A DNA stretch of 14,777 bases from Eubacterium sp. CAG:252 (GTDB taxonomy: Bacteria; Bacillota; Clostridia; Lachnospirales; Lachnospiraceae). Under the pieces are notes generated by a model, which saw only the letters and a list, made by a program, of their open reading frames with translations, did no database searches and was not told the DNA's origin. The stretch is from contig FR886288.1 in assembly GCA_000436535.1 (NCBI GenBank), forward strand, positions 1 to 14,777. The letters run 5' to 3'. The translations under genes and the position numbers were made by a program. This document shows positions 7,658 through 14,735 of the stretch, in pieces (position 1 is the stretch's first letter; each line of letters opens with the position of its first letter).

Positions 7658-7872
7658 TAAGATTGTGGATAACCTAAAAAATCTTTGTTATAAACAGAGT
7701 TATCCATAATAGTGTGGATAAAATATAAACATATAAAATGTAGAATATATGCGAACTCTGGGGAAAAAACACACAATTAATCACAATAAACATAAAAGTT
7801 ATGCACAAGTTATGCACAATATGTTGATAACTTTGTATAACGTGTGGATAGATGTGGATTAGCTGTGTATTA
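7642..7872. other. oriC: oriC, upstream part: DnaA-box cluster
   Basis: The 440-bp gap between the divergent dnaA and rpmH genes is dominated by DnaA boxes. Minus-strand boxes: perfect TTATCCACA at 7664-7672 and 7713-7721; TTATCAACA at 7822-7830; TTATACAAA at 7832-7840; CTATCCACA at 7843-7851; TAATCCACA at 7853-7861; TAATACACA at 7864-7872. Plus-strand boxes: TTATAAACA at 7688-7696, TTATCCATA at 7700-7708, TTATGCACA at 7799-7807 and 7810-7818. All non-perfect boxes differ by one or two bases from TTATNCACA. The region 7722-7798 between the two groups is AT-rich without boxes. With the cluster beyond dnaA this makes a bipartite origin of the Bacillus type. Confidence 0.9.
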
Positions 7873-7893
7873 ATAACTTATGTTAACTTTTAC

Positions 7894-7922
7894 TTGACTT
7901 TAATAGTGTAAATGACTATAAT
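7894..7922 (+). promoter_or_regulatory. Strong sigma-A promoter of rpmH
   Basis: TTGACT (7894-7899), a 17-bp spacer and a perfect TATAAT (7917-7922). The predicted start is near 7929, giving a leader of about 90 nt before rpmH. The promoter is about 20 bp from the last DnaA box, so DnaA binding could influence it. Confidence 0.85.
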
Positions 7923-7944
7923 TAGAACGATGTTTTGAAAAAAA

Positions 7945-7998
7945 GTGCTTTAGCACATTGAAACTTAAAGAATATTCTTACCATATATAATAATGGTA
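7945..7998 (+). other. rpmH leader with two small hairpins
   Basis: The predicted leader contains GTGC-TTTA-GCAC (7945-7956) and TACCAT/ATGGTA with an 8-nt loop (7979-7998). The second ends 4 nt before the GAAGGAGG ribosome-binding site. Neither is followed by a T-run. They might tune L34 translation or mRNA stability; this is only a structural observation. Confidence 0.35.
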
Positions 7999-8018
7999 GT
8001 GAAGGAGGTGCATAGATT

Positions 8019-8153
8019 ATGAAGATGACATTTCAGCCTAAGACAAGACAGAGATCTAAGGTTCATGGTTTTAGATCAAGAATGAGTACTCCAGGTGGAA
8101 GAAAAGTTTTAGCAGCAAGAAGAGCAAAGGGAAGAAAGAGACTTTCAGCTTAA
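8019..8153 (+). CDS. rpmH: 50S ribosomal protein L34
   Basis: A small, very basic protein of the large ribosomal subunit. The 44-residue translation begins MKMTFQPKTRQRSKVHGF and continues RSRMSTPGGRKVLAARRAKGRKRLSA, the textbook L34 pattern with the invariant TFQP and KVHGFRSRM stretches, and exactly the length of B. subtilis L34. The start ATG has a near-perfect GAAGGAGGTG ribosome-binding site 8 nt upstream. It is the first gene on the right side of the origin, driven by the promoter at 7894-7922 and followed after 11 nt by a strong intrinsic terminator, so most transcripts may carry L34 alone. Confidence 0.98.
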   Translation: MKMTFQPKTRQRSKVHGFRSRMSTPGGRKVLAARRAKGRKRLSA

Positions 8154-8164
8154 TTGATTTTACG

Positions 8165-8198
8165 GCAGATGAGTACGTCAGTATTCATCTGCTTTTTT
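8165..8198 (+). terminator. Strong intrinsic terminator after rpmH
   Basis: A 12-bp stem (8165-8176 with 8181-8192, one G-T wobble), a 4-nt GTCA loop and six T's. The stem begins GCAGATGA and closes TCATCTGC. It lies between rpmH and rnpA and should uncouple L34 from rnpA or set their ratio. Confidence 0.9.
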
Positions 8199-8214
8199 CG
8201 TATGTGCAGGTTAA

Positions 8215-8227
8215 GGTTATAATAACC
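8215..8227 (+). promoter_or_regulatory. Palindromic -10-like site upstream of rnpA
   Basis: GGTTAT-A-ATAACC is a perfect 13-bp palindrome enclosing TATAAT (8218-8223). No recognisable -35 lies 16-18 bp upstream, where the terminator T-run sits. If rnpA has its own promoter after the terminator, this is the best -10 candidate; the palindrome could also be an operator. Confidence 0.3.
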
Positions 8228-8271
8228 GGGAATAACAATGATTAAATAATGAGAATATATGGTGGACTATC

Positions 8272-8616
8272 ATGAAGTACAAGGATTTTGAAACATTAAA
8301 GAGTAATGAAGATTTTAAAAGGGTATATACAAAAAGAAAGTCCTATGCAAACAGGGAGCTTGTCATGTATATAGCTAAGAATGGAACGGATACAAAAAGA
8401 CTCGGTGTATCTGTGAGTAAGAAAGTCGGGAATAGTATTGTCCGACACAGACTGGCAAGACTTGTAAGGGAGGCATTCCGTCTTAATACAAGTCATATAC
8501 CCGATGGCATAGACGTAGTAGTTGTTGTCAAGGCTGGTCTTAGAGATAAGGGTTATGCAGAAACAAGTAATTCAATGATTCATTTATTAAAACTCCATAA
8601 GGTATATATAGAATAA
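8272..8616 (+). CDS. rnpA: Ribonuclease P protein component
   Basis: Protein cofactor that helps the RNase P RNA bind precursor tRNA and cut off the 5' leader. The 114-residue length is typical. The N-terminal KSNEDFKRVYTKRKSYANREL, GVSVSKKVGNSIVRHRLARLVREAFR (45-70) and the VVVVVKAGL strand are all standard RnpA. The usual RNR box R-N-R-x-K-R-x-x-R-E reads R-H-R-L-A-R-L-V-R-E here (58-67): His replaces Asn and Ala replaces Lys, while the flanking arginines and the glutamate are kept. The start ATG has GGTGG 6 nt upstream. It begins the rnpA-yidD-yidC-jag run. The RNase P RNA gene is not in the window. Confidence 0.97.
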   Translation: MKYKDFETLKSNEDFKRVYTKRKSYANRELVMYIAKNGTDTKRLGVSVSKKVGNSIVRHRLARLVREAFRLNTSHIPDGIDVVVVVKAGLRDKGYAETSNSMIHLLKLHKVYIE

Positions 8617-8653
8617 AGTGAATAATTATAATATGCGCAGGGAAGTAGAAAAT

Positions 8654-8899
8654 ATGGGAAAAAAGATAGTTATCGGGCTTATAAGATTTTATAAAGTGGC
8701 ATTATCACCTTATAAGGGAAGAAGTTACTGTAATTATGTCCCAAGCTGTTCCCAGTATGCCATAGAAGCTATTGATATGTATGGAGTTATATTAGGTGGA
8801 TGGTTGGCATTTAAAAGAATACTAAGATGTAATCCATTCCATAAGGGTGGTTTCGACCCGGTTCCCATAGGAAAGTATAAAAGAAAAAGATTACATTAA
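8654..8899 (+). CDS. yidD: Membrane protein insertion efficiency factor YidD
   Basis: Small membrane-associated protein that assists YidC-dependent insertion of inner-membrane proteins. The 81-residue translation begins MGKKIVIGLIRFYKVALSP and has the family pattern: an amphipathic N-terminal helix, C-x5-C in YCNYVPSCSQYAIEAI (Cys26 and Cys32), YGVILGGWLAFKRILRCNPFHKGGFDPVP (44-71, with Cys59), and a basic tail. I chose ATG at 8654 because it aligns with usual family N-termini. In-frame GTG (8618) and ATG (8633) starts would add 12 or 7 residues but have no better ribosome-binding site. It lies 37 nt after rnpA and 17 nt before yidC, consistent with a shared transcript and shared function with YidC. 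Confidence 0.94.
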   Translation: MGKKIVIGLIRFYKVALSPYKGRSYCNYVPSCSQYAIEAIDMYGVILGGWLAFKRILRCNPFHKGGFDPVPIGKYKRKRLH

Positions 8900-8916
8900 T
8901 AACCAGGAGGTTTAAT

Positions 8917-10140
8917 TTGTTTAATGCAATTATCATGCCAATAGCAAGATTGTTAGGTTATATTTTTAACCTTCTCTTTGAAGCATTAAGCTTCTTACAC
9001 ATAGGAAATGTAGCTATTGCAATCGTTTTATTTACAATTATTGTCAAGCTTTGTATGCTTCCTTTAAGTATCAAGCAGCAGAAGCTTGCAAAGCTCAACT
9101 CAGTAATGAGCCCTGAGATAAAGGCTATTAATGAGAAGTATAAGGATAAAAGAAATGACCAGAATGCAATGATGAAAATGCAGGAGGAAACTAAGGCTGT
9201 ATATGAAAAGTATGGCGTTTCACAGATGGGTGGATGCGTACAGATGATTATCCAGATGCCTATCCTCTTAGCACTTTATCAGGTATTCAGATTTATTCCA
9301 CTTTACATTTCGCAGTTAAAGAACCTTTTTATAGCATTCCTTACTGACAATGGTGGAATAATGGCAGTTGATGGATATGCAGATACTATGAAGCAGTTTG
9401 GTGAAAATGTTGACTGGACTAATGTTAATACAGCAATAACAGAAATCAATAAGTTCAGTGCAGAAAACTGGGACAAGTTAAAAGATGCATTTCCAGCCTT
9501 CAGTGATGTTATAGCAAACAGCCATGCAAGTCTTGAACATATGAATACATTTTTAGGTGTGAATATGTCACAGGAGCCAGGTTTTGGTCTTACAGTAGCA
9601 TTTCTTATACCAGTACTTGCAGGTTTATCACAGTTCATAAGTGTAAAGGTATCACAGGGCAATACACAGGTTGATGACGATAATCCGATGGCAGCATCAA
9701 TGAGAATGACTATGTATATATTCCCATTAATGTCAGCATTTATCGCTATATCAGTTCCAGCCGGTCTTGGTCTTTACTGGATAGCTACATCTGTAATCCA
9801 GACAATTATCACAGTATTTATCAACAGATACTATGACAAGATAGGTGCAGATGCAATCGTTAAGAAGAACCTTGAAAAACGTAATGCAAAGCGAGCAAAG
9901 AAGGGGCTTCCACCTGAAACAATAGCTAAGAATGCCAAAGTTTCAACAAAGAATGTTAACAGGGAAAAAGCTGTTAAGTCTTTAGAGCAGATAAAGGCAG
10001 AGAACGAAAAGAAGGTACAGGAAATAAAAGAGTCTGCACAGTATTATAAGACAGCAAAGCCAGGAAGTCTTGCAGAAAAAGCTGGAATGGTAGCTAAGTA
10101 TAATGAAAAGAGCAGCAAAAACGGTGGTAAGAAGAACTAA
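8917..10140 (+). CDS. yidC: Membrane protein insertase YidC/Oxa1 family
   Basis: Insertase that places proteins in the cytoplasmic membrane, alone or with SecYEG. It has 407 residues. TTG at 8917 is chosen because AGGAGG ends 6 nt upstream; the next in-frame ATG (8935) is too far from it. There is no lipobox cysteine, unlike B. subtilis SpoIIIJ. The first core membrane helix (about 30-50, VAIAIVLFTIIVKLCMLPLS) has Lys44 where the family's groove arginine usually is. The cytoplasmic coiled hairpin (51-100) is followed by helices at about 103-128, 222-243, 264-281 and 283-302. A hydrophilic stretch of about 75 residues (143-218) between the second and third core helices is probably extracytoplasmic. 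The tail (304-407) is long and Lys-rich, suited to ribosome contact. Confidence 0.96.
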   Translation: MFNAIIMPIARLLGYIFNLLFEALSFLHIGNVAIAIVLFTIIVKLCMLPLSIKQQKLAKLNSVMSPEIKAINEKYKDKRNDQNAMMKMQEETKAVYEKYGVSQMGGCVQMIIQMPILLALYQVFRFIPLYISQLKNLFIAFLTDNGGIMAVDGYADTMKQFGENVDWTNVNTAITEINKFSAENWDKLKDAFPAFSDVIANSHASLEHMNTFLGVNMSQEPGFGLTVAFLIPVLAGLSQFISVKVSQGNTQVDDDNPMAASMRMTMYIFPLMSAFIAISVPAGLGLYWIATSVIQTIITVFINRYYDKIGADAIVKKNLEKRNAKRAKKGLPPETIAKNAKVSTKNVNREKAVKSLEQIKAENEKKVQEIKESAQYYKTAKPGSLAEKAGMVAKYNEKSSKNGGKKN

Positions 10141-10185
10141 ATATAAGCAAAGAATATTGATTTTAATATAAGTGAGGGTAAACAC

Positions 10186-11142
10186 ATGGAGTATATTGAA
10201 GTTACAGGAAAGTCAGTAGATGAAGCAATCACAAATGCCTGCCTCAAGCTTGAAACATCTAGTGACAATATTGAATATGAAGTTATTGAAAAAGGAAGTA
10301 CAGGTTTATTAGGTTTATTCACAAAGCCAGCTAAGATTAAGGCAAGAATTAAGTCAGGTGTTGGTTCTGTAGATGCGGAATTCAAGGCATTTGAAAAGAA
10401 GGAAAAGGAAGTCATCAGGGAAGCAGCAGAAGTTAAAAAGGAAGCTCCTAAGAAAGAATATGTAAAAAAGGAAGCTGCTGTAAAAGAGCAGGCTAAGAAT
10501 TTAGAGAAGAAGCCTGTAGGCAGCACACATGAACCAGAAAATAAGGAAGTTAAAGCAGCAGAGCCAGCAAAGGCAACGCCTAAGGCAGTTTTATCCAACG
10601 AGGAAATAGAATCAAGAATTACTAATTTCCTTGGTGATATGTTTGAAGCTATGGATATTCCAGTAGAAATTAAGGTTACATTTGATGGTGAGGATGAGTG
10701 CGTTAATGTAGAACTTCTTGGTGAGAATATGGGTCTTCTTATCGGAAAAAGAGGACAGACACTTGATTCAATCCAGTATCTTACAAGCCTTGTAATCAAC
10801 AAGGGTAAGGAAAAGTATGTAAGAATTAAGGTTGATACTGAGAATTACAGACAGAGAAGAAAGGATACTCTTGAGTCACTTGCCAAGAATATTGCATATA
10901 AGGTTAAGAGAAGCAGACGTTCAGTTGCCCTTGAGCCTATGAATCCATATGAGAGAAGAATTATCCATTCAGCATTACAGAATGACAGATTCGTATCTAC
11001 AAAGAGTGAAGGTGAAGAACCATTCAGACACGTAGTTGTATATCTTGACAGGGAAAAGAGTGGCAATAACAGATATTCAAGACAGAATTATAACGAAAAC
11101 AGAAATTATAATGACAATAGAAGTTATAATGAAAACAAGTAA
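10186..11142 (+). CDS. jag: RNA-binding protein Jag/KhpB (SpoIIIJ-associated)
   Basis: KH and R3H single-strand nucleic-acid-binding protein, implicated in other Firmicutes (with KhpA) in RNA regulation and cell elongation, and commonly encoded beside yidC. Visible in its 318 residues: the Jag N-terminal domain (1-57, MEYIEVTGKSVDEAI and STGLLGLFTKPAKIKARI); a Lys/Glu/Ala-rich linker (about 65-135); a KH domain with the GKRG loop (187-190); and an R3H-like region (about 220-288) with RRSVALEPMNPYERRIIHSAL and RHVVVYLDRE. The last 20 or so residues are an Asn/Tyr/Arg repeat tail built from 18-bp units. GAGGG lies about 7 nt before the ATG, and the gene follows yidC by 45 nt. It is the last gene before the strong terminator. 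Confidence 0.95.
   Translation: MEYIEVTGKSVDEAITNACLKLETSSDNIEYEVIEKGSTGLLGLFTKPAKIKARIKSGVGSVDAEFKAFEKKEKEVIREAAEVKKEAPKKEYVKKEAAVKEQAKNLEKKPVGSTHEPENKEVKAAEPAKATPKAVLSNEEIESRITNFLGDMFEAMDIPVEIKVTFDGEDECVNVELLGENMGLLIGKRGQTLDSIQYLTSLVINKGKEKYVRIKVDTENYRQRRKDTLESLAKNIAYKVKRSRRSVALEPMNPYERRIIHSALQNDRFVSTKSEGEEPFRHVVVYLDREKSGNNRYSRQNYNENRNYNDNRSYNENK
11083..11136 (+). repeat. Three imperfect 18-bp tandem repeats at the jag 3' end
   Basis: Units at 11083-11100, 11101-11118 and 11119-11136 encode QNYNEN, RNYNDN and RSYNEN. They resemble one another closely in DNA (core pattern aga-aat-tat-aat-gaa-aac), so they probably arose by slippage or local duplication rather than by codon choice alone. Confidence 0.8.
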
Positions 11143-11179
11143 GATAAAGTAAAAAAACATAATGATATTTTGCTTGTTA

Positions 11180-11217
11180 AAGGCTGCTGTGGTATTATTA
11201 CAACAGCAGCCTTTTTT
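11180..11217 (+). terminator. Strong intrinsic terminator after jag
   Basis: The 11-bp arms AAGGCTGCTGT (11180-11190) and ACAGCAGCCTT (11203-11213) enclose a 12-nt loop and end in six T's (11212-11217). It closes the rnpA-yidD-yidC-jag unit 38 bp past jag and only about 30 bp before mnmE. Confidence 0.93.
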
Positions 11218-11248
11218 AATGTATGGAATATAGAACAGGAGAGTGTAT

Positions 11249-12622
11249 ATGGAGCAGACAATAGCAGCAATATCAACAAGTACTATGTCAAGTGGAGGAA
11301 TAAGTATAGTAAGGCTTAGCGGCATTGATGCTGTTGATATAGCAGATAAAGTATTTACAGCTAAGAATAATAAAAAATTACGTGATGTTAAAAGCCACAC
11401 TATCCACTATGGATTGATAAAAGATGGCGATGAAGTTATTGATGAAGTACTTGTATCTGTTATGAGGGCACCTAATACATATACAAGAGAGGATGTTATA
11501 GAAATAAACTGCCACGGGGGAATACTTGTCACAAAGAAAGTGCTGGATACAGTTATTAAGCACGGTGCCAGGCCGGCAGAACCGGGAGAGTTCACTAAGA
11601 GGGCATTTCTTAACGGACGTATAGACCTGTCACAGGCAGAGGCAGTTATTGATATAATAAATGCGAGAAATGATTATGCACTTAAGTCGTCTGTAGGACA
11701 GCTTGGCGGAAAGTTATCGGAAAAAATTAAGAAAATAAGAGAGATAATACTGGATAATGTAGCATTTATAGAGTCCGCACTTGACGATCCCGAGCATTAT
11801 GATATTAATGATAATGTTGATAAAATGTGCAAAGATGTGGATAACTGTGTGGAAAGTGTGGATAAGTTGTTGAAAACCGCTGACAACGGACGTATTATGA
11901 GGGACGGAATAAGGACTGTAATACTGGGTAAAACCAATGCCGGAAAGTCAAGCCTTCTTAATGCACTTGCAAGGGAGGAAAGAGCGATAGTTACTGACAT
12001 AGAGGGAACTACAAGGGATGTCCTTGAAGAGCAGATAAATCTGTCTGGAGTGACACTTAATCTCATAGATACAGCGGGTATAAGAAAGACTGATGACTAT
12101 GTGGAAAACATTGGTGTTAATAAGGCAAAGCAGTATGCAGCGGATGCAGATTTGATAATATATGTAATCGACTCCTCAAGACCTCTTGATAATAATGATT
12201 ATGAGATTATGGACCTAATTATGAATAAAAAGGTGCTTGTTCTTCTTAATAAGTCAGATATGGAGCAGGTTGTTACGAAGGATGATGTATTAAAGCATTT
12301 GTCGTGTAATGTAATATCTGTATCAGCAAAGGAGGAAACAGGTATTGACAGTCTTGAGAGCGAGATAAAGGATATGTTCTTTAATGGTGACATATCAACA
12401 AACGAGGAAATATATATAACAAACTTAAGACACAAAAATCTCTTAAGGGAGGCTTATGACAGCCTTAAGCTTGTTAAAGAAGGAATAGATAATCAGATGA
12501 GTGAGGATTTTCTTACCATCGACCTTATGAATGCTTATGAAAAGCTTGGACTTATCATAGGTGAGGAGGTTGAGGATGACCTTGCCGACAGGATATTTGA
12601 GAAGTTCTGTATGGGTAAGTAA
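11249..12622 (+). CDS. mnmE: tRNA modification GTPase MnmE (TrmE)
   Basis: GTPase that with MnmG installs the aminomethyl-type group at C5 of wobble uridine 34 in certain tRNAs. Its 457 residues match the family. The folate-binding N-terminal domain (1-120) opens MEQTIAAISTSTMSSGGISIVRLSG. The G domain holds GKTNAGKS (227-234), TT (254-255), DTAG (274-277) and NKSD (334-337). The protein ends FCMGK with the conserved C-terminal Cys454. ATG at 11249 is chosen because AGGAGA ends 6 nt upstream; the in-frame GTG at 11243 abuts that site with no spacing. The gene follows the jag terminator closely, so its promoter must lie within or very near that terminator, or it depends on read-through. Two perfect DnaA boxes lie within codons for residues 196-206. 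Confidence 0.97.
   Translation: MEQTIAAISTSTMSSGGISIVRLSGIDAVDIADKVFTAKNNKKLRDVKSHTIHYGLIKDGDEVIDEVLVSVMRAPNTYTREDVIEINCHGGILVTKKVLDTVIKHGARPAEPGEFTKRAFLNGRIDLSQAEAVIDIINARNDYALKSSVGQLGGKLSEKIKKIREIILDNVAFIESALDDPEHYDINDNVDKMCKDVDNCVESVDKLLKTADNGRIMRDGIRTVILGKTNAGKSSLLNALAREERAIVTDIEGTTRDVLEEQINLSGVTLNLIDTAGIRKTDDYVENIGVNKAKQYAADADLIIYVIDSSRPLDNNDYEIMDLIMNKKVLVLLNKSDMEQVVTKDDVLKHLSCNVISVSAKEETGIDSLESEIKDMFFNGDISTNEEIYITNLRHKNLLREAYDSLKLVKEGIDNQMSEDFLTIDLMNAYEKLGLIIGEEVEDDLADRIFEKFCMGK
11836..11865 (-). promoter_or_regulatory. Pair of perfect DnaA boxes inside mnmE
   Basis: TGTGGATAA occurs at 11836-11844 and 11857-11865, both TTATCCACA on the minus strand, 21 bp apart (two helical turns). 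Between and beside them are weaker look-alikes (TGTGGAAAG at 11848-11856, TGTTGAAAA at 11868-11876). The site is about 4 kb from the upstream oriC cluster, outside any gap between genes. Confidence 0.55.
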
Positions 12623-12842
12623 TATATTATTAAAATGTGCAGAAATAAAAGCTTGTAAATAATGCTAAAGTATGAGTTGTAAGTATTTATTTTTGGATTT
12701 TAAAAGAAATTTTAACAATAACAAATTAATGTCAATTTATAACTATAAATGAGCAAATAAAGAAAAATGCATAAAATAAGTTGTTTTGTTTGTACTTAAA
12801 ATGCATTTCTAAATTATAAAATTAATTCAGGAAGGAAAAGTT
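12623..12842 (+). other. AT-rich mnmE-mnmG intergenic region
   Basis: 220 bp of very AT-rich sequence with no ORF of note. It contains two ATGCAT-centred arms, AGAAAAATGCAT (12761-12772) and ATGCATTTCT (12801-12810), which can pair across 28 nt. A TATAAA at 12815-12820 could be a -10, but no good -35 accompanies it. No T-tract terminator is seen, so mnmG may be read through from mnmE. Confidence 0.4.
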
Positions 12843-14732
12843 ATGCCTAATATAAAGGAAACATATGATGTTATAGTTGTTGGTGCCGGACATGCGGGTT
12901 GTGAGGCTGCGCTTGCAAGTGCCAGACTTGGACTTGAAACTATTATATTTACAGTAAGTGTAGAGAGTATCGCGATGATGCCATGTAATCCGAATATAGG
13001 AGGAAGCTCAAAGGGACATCTTGTAAGGGAAATAGATGCACTTGGCGGTGAGATGGGTAAAAATATAGATGCCACATTTATACAGTCAAAGATGTTAAAT
13101 GCATCAAAAGGACCAGCTGTACATTCACTGCGTGCGCAGGCTGACAAGTCTGATTACAGCAGAAGAATGAGACAGGTGCTTGAAAACACAGACCATCTTC
13201 ACATAAGACAGGCAGAGGTGTCAGAAATAATAGTAAATGATGGTGTGATAGGCGGTGTAAAGACCGTTTCTGGCGCTGTATATGAGGCAAAATCAGTCGT
13301 TTTATGTACAGGTGTATATCTTAAGGCAAGATGCATATATGGCGATGTAAGCTACCATACAGGCCCTAACGGACTACAGTCAGCTAATCACCTTACAGAG
13401 TCACTTATTGCAAATGGAATAGAGGTAAGACGTTTTAAAACTGGTACTCCTGCAAGAGTGGATAAGCGTTCGGTCGATTTCAGCAAGATGACAGAGCAGT
13501 TTGGTGATAAAAAGGTTGTACCATTTTCATTTGAAACAGACCCTGCAACAGTGCAGAAGGAGCAGGTGAGCTGCTGGCTTACATACACTAATGAGGAAAC
13601 ACATAAGATTATTATGGATAATATAGACCGTTCTCCGCTGTATTCAGGTGATATTCAGGGAACAGGTCCAAGATACTGTCCATCTATAGAGGATAAGGTT
13701 GTAAGATTTGCAGATAAGGACAGACATCAGGTGTTCATAGAACCAGAAGGATTGTATACAAACGAGATGTATCTTGGCGGAATGAGCAGTTCTATGCCTG
13801 AGGATGTTCAGTATGCGATGTATAAGACTGTTCCCGGACTTGAAAATGTAAAGATAGTAAGAAATGCATACGCTATCGAGTATGACTGTATAAGCGCAAT
13901 ACAGTTAAAGTCTTCACTTGAATTCAAGAAGATAAAGGGACTTTTTGCTGGCGGACAGTTTAACGGAAGTTCAGGCTATGAGGAGGCAGCAGCCCAGGGA
14001 ATTATCGCAGGTATAAATGCAGCGCAGTATGTAAAGGGCAAAGAACCTCTTATTCTTGACCGTTCAGAAAGCTATATCGGAGTTCTTATAGATGACCTTG
14101 TTACTAAGGAATCATTTGAACCATACAGAATGATGACATCAAGAGCCGAATACAGGCTTATATTAAGACAGGATAATGCAGATATAAGACTTACAAAGTA
14201 CGGACATGAGGTCGGACTTATATCGGATGAAAGATACGAAAGACTTCAGACTAAGATAAGGCTTATAGATGAGGAAATAGAGCGTGTTAAGAGTGTAAAT
14301 ATAGGAACTAATGAGCAGGTGCAGAAAGTCCTTTCAGATAATGGAAGTACAGAGCTTATAACAGGTGTGACACTTGCAGAGCTTATTAAAAGACCAGAGC
14401 TTTCATATGACGTGCTTGCGCCTATTGACAAGCACAGACCAGAGCTTCCAGAGGATGTAAAGGAGCAGGTAAATATTAATCTTAAATATGAGGGATATAT
14501 AAGCCGTCAGTTAAGACAGGTGGAGCACTTTAAGAAGCTTGAAAAGAAGATTATTCCTGATGGACTTGATTATTATCAGATAAATGGACTTAGAAAAGAA
14601 GCTATGCAGAAGCTTGATAAGTTCAATCCACGCTCAATAGGACAGGCATCAAGAATATCGGGCGTGTCACCAGCGGATATATCGGTGCTTCTGGTGTATC
14701 TTGAGAGTTATAGAAGAAGCAGGGAAAGATAG
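12843..14732 (+). CDS. mnmG: tRNA uridine-5-carboxymethylaminomethyl modification enzyme MnmG (GidA)
   Basis: FAD-dependent partner of MnmE, supplying the flavin chemistry for uridine-34 modification of tRNA. It has 629 residues, a normal long-form MnmG with the C-terminal helical domain rather than the short TrmFO. It shows the dinucleotide-binding motif GAGHAG (14-19, then C20-E21), PCNPNIGGSSKGH (47-59, Cys48), the FKTGTPARVDKRS stretch (198-210), GTGPRYCPSIEDK (273-285, Cys279), the FAD-binding LFAGGQFNGSSGYEEAAAQG (367-386), RAEYRLILRQDNAD (434-447) and KYEGYISRQ (548-556). The ribosome-binding site is GAAGGAA about 5 nt before the ATG. The gene is complete in the window; rsmG would be the expected next gene. 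Confidence 0.98.
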   Translation: MPNIKETYDVIVVGAGHAGCEAALASARLGLETIIFTVSVESIAMMPCNPNIGGSSKGHLVREIDALGGEMGKNIDATFIQSKMLNASKGPAVHSLRAQADKSDYSRRMRQVLENTDHLHIRQAEVSEIIVNDGVIGGVKTVSGAVYEAKSVVLCTGVYLKARCIYGDVSYHTGPNGLQSANHLTESLIANGIEVRRFKTGTPARVDKRSVDFSKMTEQFGDKKVVPFSFETDPATVQKEQVSCWLTYTNEETHKIIMDNIDRSPLYSGDIQGTGPRYCPSIEDKVVRFADKDRHQVFIEPEGLYTNEMYLGGMSSSMPEDVQYAMYKTVPGLENVKIVRNAYAIEYDCISAIQLKSSLEFKKIKGLFAGGQFNGSSGYEEAAAQGIIAGINAAQYVKGKEPLILDRSESYIGVLIDDLVTKESFEPYRMMTSRAEYRLILRQDNADIRLTKYGHEVGLISDERYERLQTKIRLIDEEIERVKSVNIGTNEQVQKVLSDNGSTELITGVTLAELIKRPELSYDVLAPIDKHRPELPEDVKEQVNINLKYEGYISRQLRQVEHFKKLEKKIIPDGLDYYQINGLRKEAMQKLDKFNPRSIGQASRISGVSPADISVLLVYLESYRRSRER

Positions 14733-14735
14733 GAA

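Noticed and set aside
10137..10802. 221-codon open frame on the minus strand
   Set aside because: It is antisense to jag and looks Ser/Phe-rich, as expected from the complement of Lys/Glu-rich codons in the jag linker.
11170..11198. TTGCTT, 17 bp, TATTAT as a promoter for mnmE
   Set aside because: The -35 is weak and the element lies inside the strong jag terminator stem and loop; possible but not convincing.
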